Shown here: in pieces, positions 22,949-32,704 of the stretch
Layout: each line of letters starts with the position of its first letter
Position numbering within the stretch: the stretch's first letter is position 1
Assembly: GCF_003347205.1 (NCBI RefSeq)
Contig: NZ_QQBJ01000007.1
Location: 124,001-188,000 of the forward strand
From: Mycolicibacterium moriokaense
GTDB lineage: Bacteria > Actinomycetota > Actinomycetes > Mycobacteriales > Mycobacteriaceae
Direction of reading: 5' to 3'
DNA: 64,000 nt
Notes under the pieces: generated by a model
The model's database searches: none
Seen by the model: the letters and a program-made list of their open reading frames with translations, nothing else
Told to the model about the DNA's origin: nothing
Made by a program: the position numbers and the translations under genes

Positions 22949-23010
22949 TGCCGCCCGGGTACCGAGAGCTGATCGACTTGACGTGAGCTCGGCTTGCAGG
23001 AGGAATAGAC

Positions 23011-25356
23011 GTGACGCGGCTGCGACCATTGCTGGAGCCGATGCTTGTGGTGGTCACGGTCGTCGCTCTGGCCGCCGGCGGGATCGCCTGGCTGGTGGGC
23101 GCCCGCGACGTCGCGGATGCGTGCTGGATCGCGGGGACACTGGTGGCGGTTGTACCCGCTGCGCTGTGGGTTGTCATGGCCCTGCGGCAGGGGCGCCTCG
23201 GTGTCGATCTGATCGCGGTGCTGTCGCTGGGCGGAACGCTGCTTGTCGGCGAGTACCTGGCAGGCGCGCTGATCGCCGTGATGCTGGCCGGTGGCCGTGC
23301 CCTGGACGCGGCGGCCACCCGCCGTGCCGCCCACGACCTGAAGGCCCTGCTGGCGCGGGCGCCGCGGTTCGCGCGGCGACGCGTCGGCGCCGACGTCAGC
23401 GTGATCCCGCTTGCCGAGGTGGGCGTCGATGACGTCCTCGCCGTCGCACCCGGCGACGTCGTGCCTGTGGACGGTCGCATCGCGGATTTGGTTGCCGTCC
23501 TTGATGAGTCAGCGCTGACGGGCGAGCCTCTGCAGGTCGAACGGCATCGCGGTGACCCGGTTCGAAGCGGGGTGGTCAACGCCGGGGGCGCCTTTGAGCT
23601 ACGGGCGACGGCAAGCGCCGAGGACAGCACGTATGCGGGCATCGTGCGCCTGGCGCAGCAGGCGGGCGCCGAGAGCGCGCCCGTCGTGCGACTCGCCGAC
23701 CGCTACGCCGCCTATTTCCTGCCTGTCGCCCTGTTGACGGCGGGTGTGGCGTGGCTGGCGAGTGGCTCGGCCGTGCGGGCCGTGGCCGTGCTGGTGGTTG
23801 CCACCCCCTGCCCACTACTGCTGGCGGCCCCGGTGGCCATCGTCTCGGGTCTGTCCCGCGCTTCCCGCGCAGGGGTCGTCATCCGCAGCGGCGGCGCACT
23901 GGAAAACCTCGGTCATGCAACGACATTGGTGATGGACAAGACGGGCACGCTGACGATGGGTCGTCCGGTGGTCGTCGATGTCGTCTCGGCGCCGGGGATC
24001 GACACCGCTGAGATCCTGCGCCTCGCCGCGTCGGTGGACCAATTGTCGCCTCACGTGCTCGCGGAGGCCATCGTCAGCGAGGCCCTTTCCCGCGGTCTGT
24101 CGCTTTCGCTGCCCGTCGGCGTCACCGAACAACCCGGGCGCGGTGTCACGGCGCGACTCGACGATCGGACCGTCACCGTCGGCAAACTGGCCGACCGCAC
24201 GTCGCCGGAAGCGTGGGCGCAGGCTGCGGTCAACCGGGCGCGGCTGGACAGCGCGGCGCTCGCATGGGTGAGCGTCGACGATGAGCCCAAAGGCGCCGTA
24301 CTGCTGCAGGACCCGCTGCGCCGCCACGCCCCGCGCACCATGCGCCGGCTGCGCGAAGCCGGCCTCAACCGGCTGGTCATGCTCACCGGCGACCGCTCCG
24401 AACCTGCCCGCGAGGTCGGTACCGTCCTCGGACTGGACGAGGTGTATTCGCAGCAGACGCCTGCCGACAAGGTCGCCGCTGTGCGCGCCGAGCGCGAAAG
24501 CGCGGTCACCGTGATGGTGGGTGACGGCATCAACGACGCCCCGGCGTTGGCCGCGGCGACCGTCGGGGTGGCGATGGGTGCGCGGGGGGCGACAGCCTCG
24601 TCGGAAGCCGCCGACATCGTGCTGACCACAGACCGTCTGGACCGGCTGGCCGATGCGATGGACATCGCGCGGTGGTCGCGGCGGATCGCGGTGCAGAGTG
24701 CGGTTGTCGGGATGGGTCTGTCGCTCCTGGCGATGGTGGTCGCCGCATTCGGTTGGCTGCCGCCCGCAGCGGGCGCGCTGTTGCAGGAGGGCATCGATGT
24801 CGCGGTGATCCTCAACGCGTTGCGCGCGCTGCGGGGAGATCCGGGGGTCGAGGTGCCGCTGACCGCCGACACCGAGAACCTCTTGCATCGCTTCTCGGAT
24901 GAACACGACGAACTGCGCGACATCGTCGGAGTCATCCGCGACAGCGCCGACCGATTGGTCGACGGCGCCGACGCAGGCGCGCTGGACGCCGTCGAGGGGG
25001 CCTACGCGTTGTTGAACGAACGGATCCTGCCGCACGAACGCGCGGAGGAAAGCGAACTGTATCCCGCGTTGGCGACGCCACTGCAGAGCAGCGAGGCGAC
25101 TGCCACCATGAGCCGCACGCACGCCGAGATCCAGCGACTCTCCGACCGCATCGGCACACACGTGCAGCTGGCACGGGCGGCGGGTGGCATCGAGCCCGAA
25201 CAGGTCGATGATCTGCTGGCGTGTCTCTACGGTCTGTACGCGCTGCTGCGCCTGCACTTCGTGCAGGAAGAGGAGAGCTACTTCGCGCTGGCGCTCGACG
25301 AGCAGTCACGTCGCGATCGCAGCGCTGAAGCCGTTCGGGTGCGGGGAACGACGTGA
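23011..25356 (+). CDS. P1B-5-type metal ATPase with C-terminal hemerythrin domain
   Basis: 781 aa. There is no N-terminal metal-binding HMA domain. The transmembrane metal motif is VVATPCPLLLAAP near residue 263 (TPCP instead of CPC), the phosphorylation motif DKTGTLTMG near 309, and GDGINDAPAL near 504. After the last membrane helices, residues about 625-765 form a hemerythrin-like domain with the expected His and Glu/Asp ligand pattern (HRFSDEHDEL, HERAEESELYPAL, HFVQEEESYF). TPCP plus hemerythrin defines the P1B-5 group, linked to Ni/Fe in other bacteria. GTG start with AGGAGGA upstream. Two DosR-like boxes precede it. An O2- or iron-responsive metal exporter is the likely role. Confidence 0.9.
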   Translation: MTRLRPLLEPMLVVVTVVALAAGGIAWLVGARDVADACWIAGTLVAVVPAALWVVMALRQGRLGVDLIAVLSLGGTLLVGEYLAGALIAVMLAGGRALDAAATRRAAHDLKALLARAPRFARRRVGADVSVIPLAEVGVDDVLAVAPGDVVPVDGRIADLVAVLDESALTGEPLQVERHRGDPVRSGVVNAGGAFELRATASAEDSTYAGIVRLAQQAGAESAPVVRLADRYAAYFLPVALLTAGVAWLASGSAVRAVAVLVVATPCPLLLAAPVAIVSGLSRASRAGVVIRSGGALENLGHATTLVMDKTGTLTMGRPVVVDVVSAPGIDTAEILRLAASVDQLSPHVLAEAIVSEALSRGLSLSLPVGVTEQPGRGVTARLDDRTVTVGKLADRTSPEAWAQAAVNRARLDSAALAWVSVDDEPKGAVLLQDPLRRHAPRTMRRLREAGLNRLVMLTGDRSEPAREVGTVLGLDEVYSQQTPADKVAAVRAERESAVTVMVGDGINDAPALAAATVGVAMGARGATASSEAADIVLTTDRLDRLADAMDIARWSRRIAVQSAVVGMGLSLLAMVVAAFGWLPPAAGALLQEGIDVAVILNALRALRGDPGVEVPLTADTENLLHRFSDEHDELRDIVGVIRDSADRLVDGADAGALDAVEGAYALLNERILPHERAEESELYPALATPLQSSEATATMSRTHAEIQRLSDRIGTHVQLARAAGGIEPEQVDDLLACLYGLYALLRLHFVQEEESYFALALDEQSRRDRSAEAVRVRGTT

Positions 25357-25380
25357 TGCTGACGATCGCGCCGCGATGGC

Positions 25381-25410
25381 CCGACACGTTCTGAACCGAC
25401 ACGTTCTGAA
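25381..25410. repeat. Perfect tandem duplication of a 15-bp unit
   Basis: CCGACACGTTCTGAA occurs twice head to tail between the ATPase stop and the next gene's Shine-Dalgarno (AAGGAAGAAA). It is either a small slippage duplication or a doubled binding site. Confidence 0.9.
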
Positions 25411-25421
25411 AGGAAGAAACC

Positions 25422-25811
25422 ATGAATCGCGAAGCCTGCAAGTTCCTCTCGGGATCGTTCGCCGCGCTGGCCTATGCACACGGCGCCTATGCGGTGGCGA
25501 CCTCGTACGGGCTCATCGACGAGCCGATCTTCCTGGGCAGACGGTGGGGCGTTGGATACATGTGGACGGAAGCCGTCGTCTACACGGCGATCAGCGTGGG
25601 GCTGGGATACCTCGGGTGGGGCCGTAGCGCGCAGCCGACTGAACCACCTGCGGCGTCCGCAGTGACCACGGCCCGCGACGCCAGCCCTGTGGGTGCGGAT
25701 GCCGGACCAGATCCGGTAGCCGAGGGACTTCCTGCCCTGCGCGAAACGGGACAAAGAACCGCCGCGACCGTGCATTCGGCCCTACGCGTAGCCGGTGCCG
25801 ACTTGGTGTGA
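25422..25811 (+). CDS. Unrecognised 129-aa small membrane protein
   Basis: No family recognised. Residues about 8-30 (SGSFAALAYAHGAYAVATSYG) and about 44-66 form two likely membrane helices, followed by a disordered Ala/Pro/Thr-rich cytoplasmic or periplasmic tail. The ATG at 25422 has GGAAGAAA upstream. It lies 65 nt after the P1B-5 ATPase and runs in the same direction, so it may be an accessory protein of that pump. The tail contains no Cys or His cluster that would suggest metal binding. Confidence 0.75.
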   Translation: MNREACKFLSGSFAALAYAHGAYAVATSYGLIDEPIFLGRRWGVGYMWTEAVVYTAISVGLGYLGWGRSAQPTEPPAASAVTTARDASPVGADAGPDPVAEGLPALRETGQRTAATVHSALRVAGADLV

Positions 25812-25842
25812 TGAACAGACGGGATGTGCCGAGGAGGTCGCG

Positions 25843-26115
25843 ATGAGATCACTGAATCACCTGATCCCGTCGCTGGGCCGTCCTCCGCACGCCTGCCCGG
25901 AGCCGATCTACCGGCTCACCGATCGCCTGCACGATGGGCGCACCGCGCGCGTGGCGGTCGACGAGATCGCCACCACTCTCGCCGGCTGGCTGGCCGAGTT
26001 GGACGCCAGCAGCCCGATAGTGGATGACCTGGTAACCGCTGTGCGGCAGGGGGATTGGCCTACGACCTACATCATTGCCGAGCGTCTGTCGATCGAGGTG
26101 GCGGTGGCCGCCTGA
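25843..26115 (+). CDS. Unrecognised 90-aa protein downstream of the P1B-5 ATPase
   Basis: A short soluble protein with no recognised domain. It contains RLTDRLHDGRTARVAVDEIA and ends in a helix-forming stretch (TTYIIAERLSIEVAVAA). ATG 25843 is chosen for its strong GAGGAGG site; the reading frame continues upstream to 25795 without such a site. It follows the small membrane protein by 31 nt and is probably the last gene of the ATPase transcript, ending before a concentric palindrome. Confidence 0.75.
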   Translation: MRSLNHLIPSLGRPPHACPEPIYRLTDRLHDGRTARVAVDEIATTLAGWLAELDASSPIVDDLVTAVRQGDWPTTYIIAERLSIEVAVAA

Positions 26116-26120
26116 GCGAT

Positions 26121-26163
26121 TTCGGCGTGGCTGGTTGCGCGCAGCGCAACTGCGCACGCCGAA
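26121..26163. terminator. Concentric double palindrome between convergent genes
   Basis: An outer 9-bp arm (TTCGGCGTG / CACGCCGAA) and an inner 7-bp hairpin (GTTGCGC-GCA-GCGCAAC) share the same centre, 26142. It fills the gap between the plus-strand 90-aa gene and arcC. It lacks a T-run, as many mycobacterial terminators do, and could act in both directions. Confidence 0.55.
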
Positions 26164-26164
26164 G

Positions 26165-27073
26165 TCACCGAACGCTCACCCTGGTGCCCGCCGCACCCTT
26201 GACGATCTCGGCGATGTCGGTCAGCGCGCCGATCACCGCCTCGTGTCCGGTGTTGCGCGCGAACTCGCATGCCGCTTGCACTTTGGGGCCCATCGAGCCC
26301 GCGGGCAGCTCCAGCCCGTCGAGCTCGTCGGGAGTGATCCGGCCCAGGCGGGTCTGCTCGGCGGTGCCCCAGCCGGTGTAGACACCGTCGACGTCGGTGG
26401 CGATGACCAGCAGGTCGGCGTCGAGTTGCTCGGCCAGCAGGGCAGAGGCGAGGTCTTTGTCGATCACGGCCTCGACACCCTGCAGCCGCCCGTCTGCGTC
26501 GTACATCGTCGGGATGCCGCCGCCGCCGGCGCAGATGACGATCGTGTCGCGCTCGACGAGTACGCGAATCGGCTCGATCTCGAAGATGCGCTGAGGCTTC
26601 GGGCTGGCCACCACGCGGCGGAAGCCGTCGCCGTCGGGCGCGATGGCCCATCCGCTCGTGGCCGCCAGCCGCTGCGCGGTCGCCTCGTCGTACACCGGAC
26701 CGATGGGCTTGGTCGGGTGATCGAAGGCCGGGTCGTCGCGGTCGACCTCGATCATCGTCAGCACGGTGGCCAGGTGTTGTTCGGCGGGCAGCAGGTTGCC
26801 CAGCTCCTGTTCGATGACGTAGCCGATCATCGCCTCGGTCTGCGCCCCCAGCACGTCCAGCGGGTAGGGCGCCACGTCCTGATACGCCGCCGCCTGCAGC
26901 GCCAGCAGACCGACCTGCGGGCCGTTGCCGTGGGCGACCACGATCTCGTTGGCCGCCGCGACGGCCGCGATCCGCTCGGCGGCGGCCCGGATGTTGGTCC
27001 GCTGGTTCTCGGCGGTCATCGGCTGGCCGCGCTGCAGGATGGCGTTGCCGCCCAACGCGATCACGATGCGCAT
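26165..27073 (-). CDS. arcC: Carbamate kinase
   Basis: 302 aa, the usual ArcC length. [12 protein letters not shown] at the start and AGGGGIPTM in the middle are carbamate-kinase signatures. It makes ATP from carbamoyl phosphate and ADP, the energy-yielding last step of the arginine deiminase pathway. It begins 10 nt after the ornithine carbamoyltransferase stop and is the final gene of arcD-arcA-arcB-arcC. Confidence 0.95.
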   Translation of the reverse strand: MRIVIALGGNAILQRGQPMTAENQRTNIRAAAERIAAVAAANEIVVAHGNGPQVGLLALQAAAYQDVAPYPLDVLGAQTEAMIGYVIEQELGNLLPAEQHLATVLTMIEVDRDDPAFDHPTKPIGPVYDEATAQRLAATSGWAIAPDGDGFRRVVASPKPQRIFEIEPIRVLVERDTIVICAGGGGIPTMYDADGRLQGVEAVIDKDLASALLAEQLDADLLVIATDVDGVYTGWGTAEQTRLGRITPDELDGLELPAGSMGPKVQAACEFARNTGHEAVIGALTDIAEIVKGAAGTRVSVR

Positions 27074-27083
27074 CGACGCGACC

Positions 27084-28088
27084 CTACGCCAGCGCCGATA
27101 CGAGAACCGCCTTGATCGTGTGCATGCGGTTCTCGGCCTGTTCGAACGAGATATTGGCCGCGCTCTCGAAGACGTCGTCGGTGACCTCGATGCCGTCGCG
27201 CAGGTGTGGGTACTGCGCGGCGATCTGCGCGCCGACCTTGGTCTCGGAGTTGTGGAAAGCGGGCAGGCAGTGCATGAACTTCACCCGCGGGTTGCCCGCG
27301 GCCGCCATCAGTTCCTTGTTCACCTGGAACGGCAGCAGCGCTTCGATGCGCTCACTCCAGGTCTCGACCGGCTCACCCATCGACACCCACACGTCGGTGT
27401 AGATGAAGTCGGCGCCGCTGACCGCCTTGAAGGGGTTGTCGGTGACAGTGACGCGGGCGCCGGAGGCGTGTGCGAATTCCTCGCACATCGACACGTGGTC
27501 CTCGTTGGGCCACAGGTCGGGTGGCGCGCCGATCCGGACGTCCATGCCCAGCTTCGAACCGACGAGCAGCAGGGAGTTGGCCACGTTGTTGCGCCCGTCG
27601 CCGACGAAGGCAAAAGAGATCTCGGTCAACGGCTTCGGGCAGTGTTCGGTCATCGTGAGGATGTCGGCCAGCATCTGCGTCGGGTGGAACTCGTCGGTGA
27701 GGCCGTTGAACACGGGTACCCCGGCGAACTCGGCGAGCTCCTCGACGGTGTGCTGGCTGGCGCCGCGGTATTCGATCGCGTCGTACATCCGGCCCAGCAC
27801 CCGCGCGGTGTCCTTCATCGACTCCTTGTGCCCGATCTGCGACGACGACGGGTCGATGTACGTCACGTGGGCGCCTTCGTCGTGGGCCGCCACTTCGAAC
27901 GCGCATCGGGTCCTGGTGGATGTCTTCTCGAAGATGAGCGCGATGTTCTTGCCCGTCAGCATCGGTCGGCCGAGTCCTGAGTACTTGGCCCGCTTGAGAT
28001 CTCGAGAAAGGTCGAGCAGATAGTGCAGATCGCGTTCGGTGTGGTGGATGAGGCTGAGCAGGCTGCGGTTGCGGTTGTTGAATGCCAC
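27084..28088 (-). CDS. arcB: Catabolic ornithine carbamoyltransferase
   Basis: 334 aa. The carbamoyl-phosphate site [15 protein letters not shown] is near residues 55-69, and the ornithine-site [10 protein letters not shown] segment lies near 270. Membership in an arc operon argues for the catabolic direction (citrulline plus phosphate to carbamoyl phosphate plus ornithine) rather than the biosynthetic ArgF. GTG start at 28086-28088 is used because the protein then begins with the family-typical [12 protein letters not shown]; an upstream extension to 28310 overlaps arcA. Confidence 0.94.
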   Translation of the reverse strand: MAFNNRNRSLLSLIHHTERDLHYLLDLSRDLKRAKYSGLGRPMLTGKNIALIFEKTSTRTRCAFEVAAHDEGAHVTYIDPSSSQIGHKESMKDTARVLGRMYDAIEYRGASQHTVEELAEFAGVPVFNGLTDEFHPTQMLADILTMTEHCPKPLTEISFAFVGDGRNNVANSLLLVGSKLGMDVRIGAPPDLWPNEDHVSMCEEFAHASGARVTVTDNPFKAVSGADFIYTDVWVSMGEPVETWSERIEALLPFQVNKELMAAAGNPRVKFMHCLPAFHNSETKVGAQIAAQYPHLRDGIEVTDDVFESAANISFEQAENRMHTIKAVLVSALA

Positions 28089-28114
28089 GGTGATCAGTCC
28101 TTCGCGGTCGGGTG

Positions 28115-29371
28115 TCAGGTGTAGAGGGGGTCGCGCTGGATCGGGCAGGTCATGCACCGGCCGCCGCCACGGCCGCGGCCCAGCTCGCTGGCCGTGATCG
28201 TGACCACCTCCACACCGGCCTTGCGCAGTGCGGTGTTGGTGAGGATGTTGCGGTCGTAGCCGATCACCACGCCGGGTTCCAGCGCGACGACGTTGTTGCC
28301 GTCGTCCCACTGCTCGCGCTGAATGCCGTACCCGTCGCCCGCGGTGGCCACGACGCGGAAGTCGACGCCGACGGCCTCGCCGATGGTGGCGACCAAACCC
28401 GTTGACTCGCGCCGGATCTCCAATCCCGACGGGGAACTGTCATCCGGGCGCAGGCTGAACGCCACGATGCCGTCGACGATCGGCGCGTACGCTGTGACCA
28501 GATCGTGGTCGCAGAACGTGAACACGGTGTCGAGGTGCATCGCGGCACGCGTCTTGGGCAGGCTCGCGATGATCACCCGCTCGGCCGCCCCCGCCGCGAA
28601 CAGGTTCCGCGCGACCTCGGTGATGGCCTGGTGCGACGAGCGCTCGCCCATCCCGATGACGACCACCCCGTTGCCGATCGGCATCACGTCGCCACCCTCC
28701 AGGCTCGCCGATCCGCGTTCGCGCGCAACGCCGTCCATGTCGCCGAGCCAGACGTCGAACTTCTCGTCGGCGAACACGGGATGGAACTTGTACACCGCCG
28801 TCGTCAGCAGCGTCTCCTGACGACGGGCGGGCCAGTACATCGGGTTCAGCGTGACGCCGTTGAAGATCCACGCGCTGTTGTCCCGCATGAACTGGGTGTT
28901 CGGCAGGGGCCGCAGCACGAAGCCCAGGGGGTCGAGCTCGCGAAGGGCGGCCAGGAAATTCCCGCCCATCTGCTCGGGCACGTCCTGATAGGAAACCCCG
29001 CCGATCAGGAACTCCGCCAAGCGGTCTGGGGCCAGCTCGCAGAGCCATCCGCGAATCTCGTGACGCAGGCCGACGCCGACGAGATCGTCGGTGACCTTGC
29101 GGTCCAGCACCCAGTCGCGGGCCTCCGGAACAGCCACCACCTCGGCCAGCATGTCCTGCAGTTCGAAGACCTCCACGCCGTGGTCTTCCATCTTGGCGAC
29201 GAAGTCGAAGTGGTCGCGGCGGGCCTGCTGGAGCCAGATGACGTCGTCGAACAACAGCTCATTGCAGTTCTGCGGGGTCAGCCGCTGGTGGGCGAGTCCT
29301 GGCGCGCAGACCAGGACTCGCCGCAGCTTGCCGGCCTCGGAGAACACTCCCAGCCGGGGTTCGGAGGTCAC
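28115..29371 (-). CDS. arcA: Arginine deiminase
   Basis: 418 aa. Features are [19 protein letters not shown] at the N-terminus, [23 protein letters not shown], and the catalytic Cys in [11 protein letters not shown] near the C-terminus. It converts arginine to citrulline and ammonia. GTG at 29369-29371 overlaps the transporter stop as GTGA. The ammonia could also buffer acid stress. Confidence 0.95.
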   Translation of the reverse strand: MTSEPRLGVFSEAGKLRRVLVCAPGLAHQRLTPQNCNELLFDDVIWLQQARRDHFDFVAKMEDHGVEVFELQDMLAEVVAVPEARDWVLDRKVTDDLVGVGLRHEIRGWLCELAPDRLAEFLIGGVSYQDVPEQMGGNFLAALRELDPLGFVLRPLPNTQFMRDNSAWIFNGVTLNPMYWPARRQETLLTTAVYKFHPVFADEKFDVWLGDMDGVARERGSASLEGGDVMPIGNGVVVIGMGERSSHQAITEVARNLFAAGAAERVIIASLPKTRAAMHLDTVFTFCDHDLVTAYAPIVDGIVAFSLRPDDSSPSGLEIRRESTGLVATIGEAVGVDFRVVATAGDGYGIQREQWDDGNNVVALEPGVVIGYDRNILTNTALRKAGVEVVTITASELGRGRGGGRCMTCPIQRDPLYT

Positions 29372-30846
29372 AGCACGGCCAGATTGCCGGTGGCCAGCAT
29401 CGCAATCGCGACGACCGACGTCACCGCGACGACGCCGACCACGACCAGTTCGGCTTTGGTGAAGGTGGGCAGCTTGCTCTCCCTGCGGGCCCACACGTAG
29501 GCCGCCGTGCCCACCAGGTAGAACAGCGCGGCGATCAGCAGGTACTGCCAGCCGCCCGCGTAGAGCAGCCACACCGCATACGCGAGCGCTACCACGCCGA
29601 TGATCAGGTCACGCGTCCTGCCGTTGCGCGATTCGTACGTCTCGCCGCGCACGGCCAGCAGCACCTGATACGCGGCCGACCACAGATAGGGCAGCAGGAT
29701 CAGCGATGTCGCCAGATAGACCAGGTTGGTGTACGTGCTGTCGTTGGCCAGCGTCCACAGCAGCAACGCCTGCACGCACAGGTTGGTCAGCCACAGCGCC
29801 GTCGCGGGCGCGCCGTGGGAGTTCTCCTTGGCCAGCGCCTTGGGCATCACGTTCTCCAGCGCGGGCAGCCGCAGAATCTCGACGCACAGAAGCACCCAGG
29901 CGATCAGTGCGCCGAGCAGCGAGATCACCAACCCGATCGAGATGAACGCCGCACCCCAACTGCCGACCTGATTCTCCAGCACCCCCGCCATCGACGGATC
30001 GGCCACACCGGCCAGATCCGCCTGCGCCATCAGGCCGTAGGACAGCAGGTTGACCAGGAGCAGCAGGGCGAGCACACCCACGAAGCCCAGCACGGTGGCG
30101 CGGCCGACATCGCTGCGCCTGGCGGCCCGCCGCGAGTACACGGCGGCCCCCTCGATGCCGATGAACACCCAGACGGTCACCAGCATCATGTTCTTGACCT
30201 GGGTCATGGTGTCGCCCAAGGGCGCTCCGTCGATCTGGGTGGCCTTGCCCCAGAGGTCGGCGCTGAACAGGCCGGCCTTGAAACCGACCGCCGCGATCGC
30301 GATGAACACCAGGATCGGCACGATCTTGGCGACGGTCACCACGATGTTGACGAACGCCGCCGTCTTGACGCCGCGCAGCGTCATCGCGTGCACGATCCAC
30401 AGCAGCACCGAAGCGCCGATGATCGCGGGCACGGTGGCGCCGCCCTCGAAGCTGGGGAAGAAGTAGCCGAGCGTGGAGAACAGCAGCACCAGGTAGGCGA
30501 CGTTGCCCACCCAGGCCGACATCCAATAGCCGAACGCTGACGTGAAGCCGATGTAGTTGCCGAAACCTGCTCGCGCGTAGCCGTATACGCCGCCGTCCAC
30601 GTCCGGCTTGCGGGAGGCCAGCGACTGGAAGACGAACGCCAGCATCAACATGCCGACGCCGGTGATCACCCACCCGATGAGCAGCGGTGCGGGTGCGGCG
30701 CTGGCCGCCATCTGGGACGGCAACGCGAAGATGCCGCTGCCGATCATCGATCCGACGACGATCGCGGTGAGCGCGGCAAGCCCGAGCCCCGCCCTCGCAC
30801 CGGTCGGGCGCTGCTCAACCGGCGGTGGTACCAAAGTGTTCGACAT
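29368..30846 (-). CDS. arcD: APC-family arginine/ornithine antiporter
   Basis: 492 aa with about twelve to thirteen membrane segments. The N-terminal [16 protein letters not shown] motif and [15 protein letters not shown] are typical of basic amino acid antiporters of the APC superfamily. Exchange of arginine for ornithine is inferred from its place at the head of the arc operon. ATG 30846 has GGGAGA upstream; a GTG at 30888 is an alternative. The DosR-like box at 30930-30943 is centred 90 nt upstream. Confidence 0.9.
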   Translation of the reverse strand: MSNTLVPPPVEQRPTGARAGLGLAALTAIVVGSMIGSGIFALPSQMAASAAPAPLLIGWVITGVGMLMLAFVFQSLASRKPDVDGGVYGYARAGFGNYIGFTSAFGYWMSAWVGNVAYLVLLFSTLGYFFPSFEGGATVPAIIGASVLLWIVHAMTLRGVKTAAFVNIVVTVAKIVPILVFIAIAAVGFKAGLFSADLWGKATQIDGAPLGDTMTQVKNMMLVTVWVFIGIEGAAVYSRRAARRSDVGRATVLGFVGVLALLLLVNLLSYGLMAQADLAGVADPSMAGVLENQVGSWGAAFISIGLVISLLGALIAWVLLCVEILRLPALENVMPKALAKENSHGAPATALWLTNLCVQALLLWTLANDSTYTNLVYLATSLILLPYLWSAAYQVLLAVRGETYESRNGRTRDLIIGVVALAYAVWLLYAGGWQYLLIAALFYLVGTAAYVWARRESKLPTFTKAELVVVGVVAVTSVVAIAMLATGNLAVL

Positions 30847-30929
30847 CGTTGTCTCCCGGGTCGGGCCATGCGAAGTCGCGGGTGCCACCTCGCTGGTTCG
30901 ACGCTATGGTCGGCCAGGACCGCAGTGAG

Positions 30930-30943
30930 GAGTCTTTAGTCCC
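30930..30943. promoter_or_regulatory. DosR-like box upstream of the arginine deiminase operon
   Basis: On the minus strand GGGACTAAAGACTC matches the DosR core at 12 of 14 positions, one of the best sites in the window. It overlaps the last codons of the hydrogenase protease gene and faces arcD. Confidence 0.65.
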
Positions 30944-31415
30944 CGGTCGTGGGTCGTAGGTCACCACGGCGGTTGATGCCGAACTCGGCGAGCACCGCGG
31001 ACACCGCGTGTGGAACGGCGGCGGCGACGGGAGCCGAAAGGCCCAGGCCCAGACCGGCGTCGACGATGTCGACCGTCACCACCACCACCGAACCGGGAAG
31101 CCGGTCGAGGGCCCGGCCCAACTCGTATGTCTGCGCCAGGCCGAACCCATGAGAACTCGTGGCCGGCGACGCGGCGAACGCGCCGGGCGTCCACCGGCGG
31201 ATGCGCCCGGGCGACGAGTCGGCGCCCAGCGCGGCGTCCACCACGACCGCCACCCGGGCGCCCGTCCAGGCGTCGAGTATCGCGGTGGGCTCACCGGGGA
31301 CGCTCACCACGTCGAGTTCGTCGACGCCGAGTCGGGCGACCTCGGCGGCGACCGCCGGGCCGACGCCGTCGTCGCGCCGGAAGGTGTTGCCCACCCCGAT
31401 CAGTAACCGTCTCAC
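30936..31415 (-). CDS. hyhD: NiFe-hydrogenase maturation protease
   Basis: 159 aa, HycI/HoxW family. VGNTFRRDDGVG at residues about 8-19 and a later VDAALGAD carry the Asp residues that bind nickel in the substrate. Such endopeptidases clip the large-subunit C-terminus after the active site is loaded. GTG at 31413-31415 overlaps the large-subunit stop (GTGA), linking processing directly to its substrate. The symbol is borrowed from usage for group 3 systems and is provisional. Confidence 0.88.
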   Translation of the reverse strand: MRRLLIGVGNTFRRDDGVGPAVAAEVARLGVDELDVVSVPGEPTAILDAWTGARVAVVVDAALGADSSPGRIRRWTPGAFAASPATSSHGFGLAQTYELGRALDRLPGSVVVVTVDIVDAGLGLGLSAPVAAAVPHAVSAVLAEFGINRRGDLRPTTGD

Positions 31416-32704
31416 CGACGTTGCACCGTCAACGTCAGGAAATGTGCCGAACACGAGATGCAGGGATCATGATTGCGGATCGCCCTCTCGCAGAGCGACG
31501 TCAACGCGGCGTCATCCAGCGCCGTGTTGCCTGCGACCAGCAGGCCCATCTCGTGTTCTATCGCCGCCTGATTCTGCGATGTCGGGGGCACCATCGTCGC
31601 CGCTCGGATCAGGCCGTCGCCGTCGATGTCGTACCGGTGGTAGAGCAGGCCGCGGGGGGCCTCACTGATACCGTGACCGACGGCCGAGCGGGCCGCCACA
31701 TCGACGAACGGACGGGCCGGGCGCTGATATTCGGCGATGATGCGCAGTGCCTCGTCTATCGCGTACACCACCTCGACAGCGCGAACAACGATGCTGCGGA
31801 AGGGATTACGACACGTCGGGCCCAGGCCGGCGGCGGCAGCCGCCTCGGCTGCGACAGCAGAGAGCTTGTCGGAGTTCAGCGAGTACCTGGCGAGCGGACC
31901 CGTCAGATGACGACCTCCGTCGAGGGTGGCGTGCAGGGCGGTGGAATACGGTACCTGCGCCTCGGCGACGTGGGTGCTGAACTCCGCCAACGGAAACGGC
32001 TGCCCGGCACTTCGCGCGATGGTGCCGTCTTCGATGGGATATCGATCCGGGTGGGTCAGCGACAGCATCTCGTGGTCGAACTGCGAATCGGGGAAGTCGA
32101 ATCGGGCCACCTGGTGCACGGTGAACAGCGCGTCGTCGAGGGCGTGACGCAGCGTTTCGGCGAGCGGTTTCAGGTCCGCGCGCGTCGGCGTCGAGTAGAA
32201 GCCGCCCACCCGCACGTTGATCGGGTGGATCGCGCGGCCGCCGATCTGCTCCATCAGCCGGTTGCCCGCCCTCTTCAGCGCCAGCCCGCGCTCGACGAGT
32301 TCGCGGTTGTCCTTGGCCAGTGCGATGGCGTCGGGATAGCCGAGGAAGTCGGGCATGTGCAGCAGATAGATGTGCAGCGCATGACTGTGAATCCACTCCC
32401 CGCAGTACAACAGCCGGCGCAGCGCAACCAACTCCGGGTCGACGCTCACCCCGCACGCGTCCTCGATGGCGTTGCAGGCGCTGACCTGGTAGGCCACCGG
32501 GCAGATACCGCAGACGCGGGCGGTGATGTCGGGCAGTTCGGTGTAGCGGCGGCCGCGCAGGAACGCCTCGAAAAACCGTGGCGGCTCATAGATCTGCAGT
32601 TGCACAGAGTCGACTTTCCCGTCGGTCAGCGTGACGTTGAGTGCGCCCTCGCCCTCGACCCGGGTCAGGGCGCCCACCGTGAGGGTTCGGGTCTGGTCAC
32701 TCAC
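31412..32704 (-). CDS. hyhL: Group 3b NiFe-hydrogenase large subunit
   Basis: 430 aa. The N-terminal pair RVCGICP (about residues 60-66) and C-terminal [10 protein letters not shown] supply the four nickel-iron cysteines. The sequence after the last CxxC-His is the short peptide removed by the neighbouring protease. Together with small, flavin and iron-sulfur subunits this is the four-subunit group 3b (sulfhydrogenase-like, NADP-linked) type. GTG start at 32702-32704 overlaps the small-subunit stop. In M. smegmatis the equivalent enzyme (Hyh/Hyd3) is DosR-induced and evolves H2 in hypoxia. Confidence 0.94.
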   Translation of the reverse strand: MSDQTRTLTVGALTRVEGEGALNVTLTDGKVDSVQLQIYEPPRFFEAFLRGRRYTELPDITARVCGICPVAYQVSACNAIEDACGVSVDPELVALRRLLYCGEWIHSHALHIYLLHMPDFLGYPDAIALAKDNRELVERGLALKRAGNRLMEQIGGRAIHPINVRVGGFYSTPTRADLKPLAETLRHALDDALFTVHQVARFDFPDSQFDHEMLSLTHPDRYPIEDGTIARSAGQPFPLAEFSTHVAEAQVPYSTALHATLDGGRHLTGPLARYSLNSDKLSAVAAEAAAAAGLGPTCRNPFRSIVVRAVEVVYAIDEALRIIAEYQRPARPFVDVAARSAVGHGISEAPRGLLYHRYDIDGDGLIRAATMVPPTSQNQAAIEHEMGLLVAGNTALDDAALTSLCERAIRNHDPCISCSAHFLTLTVQRR

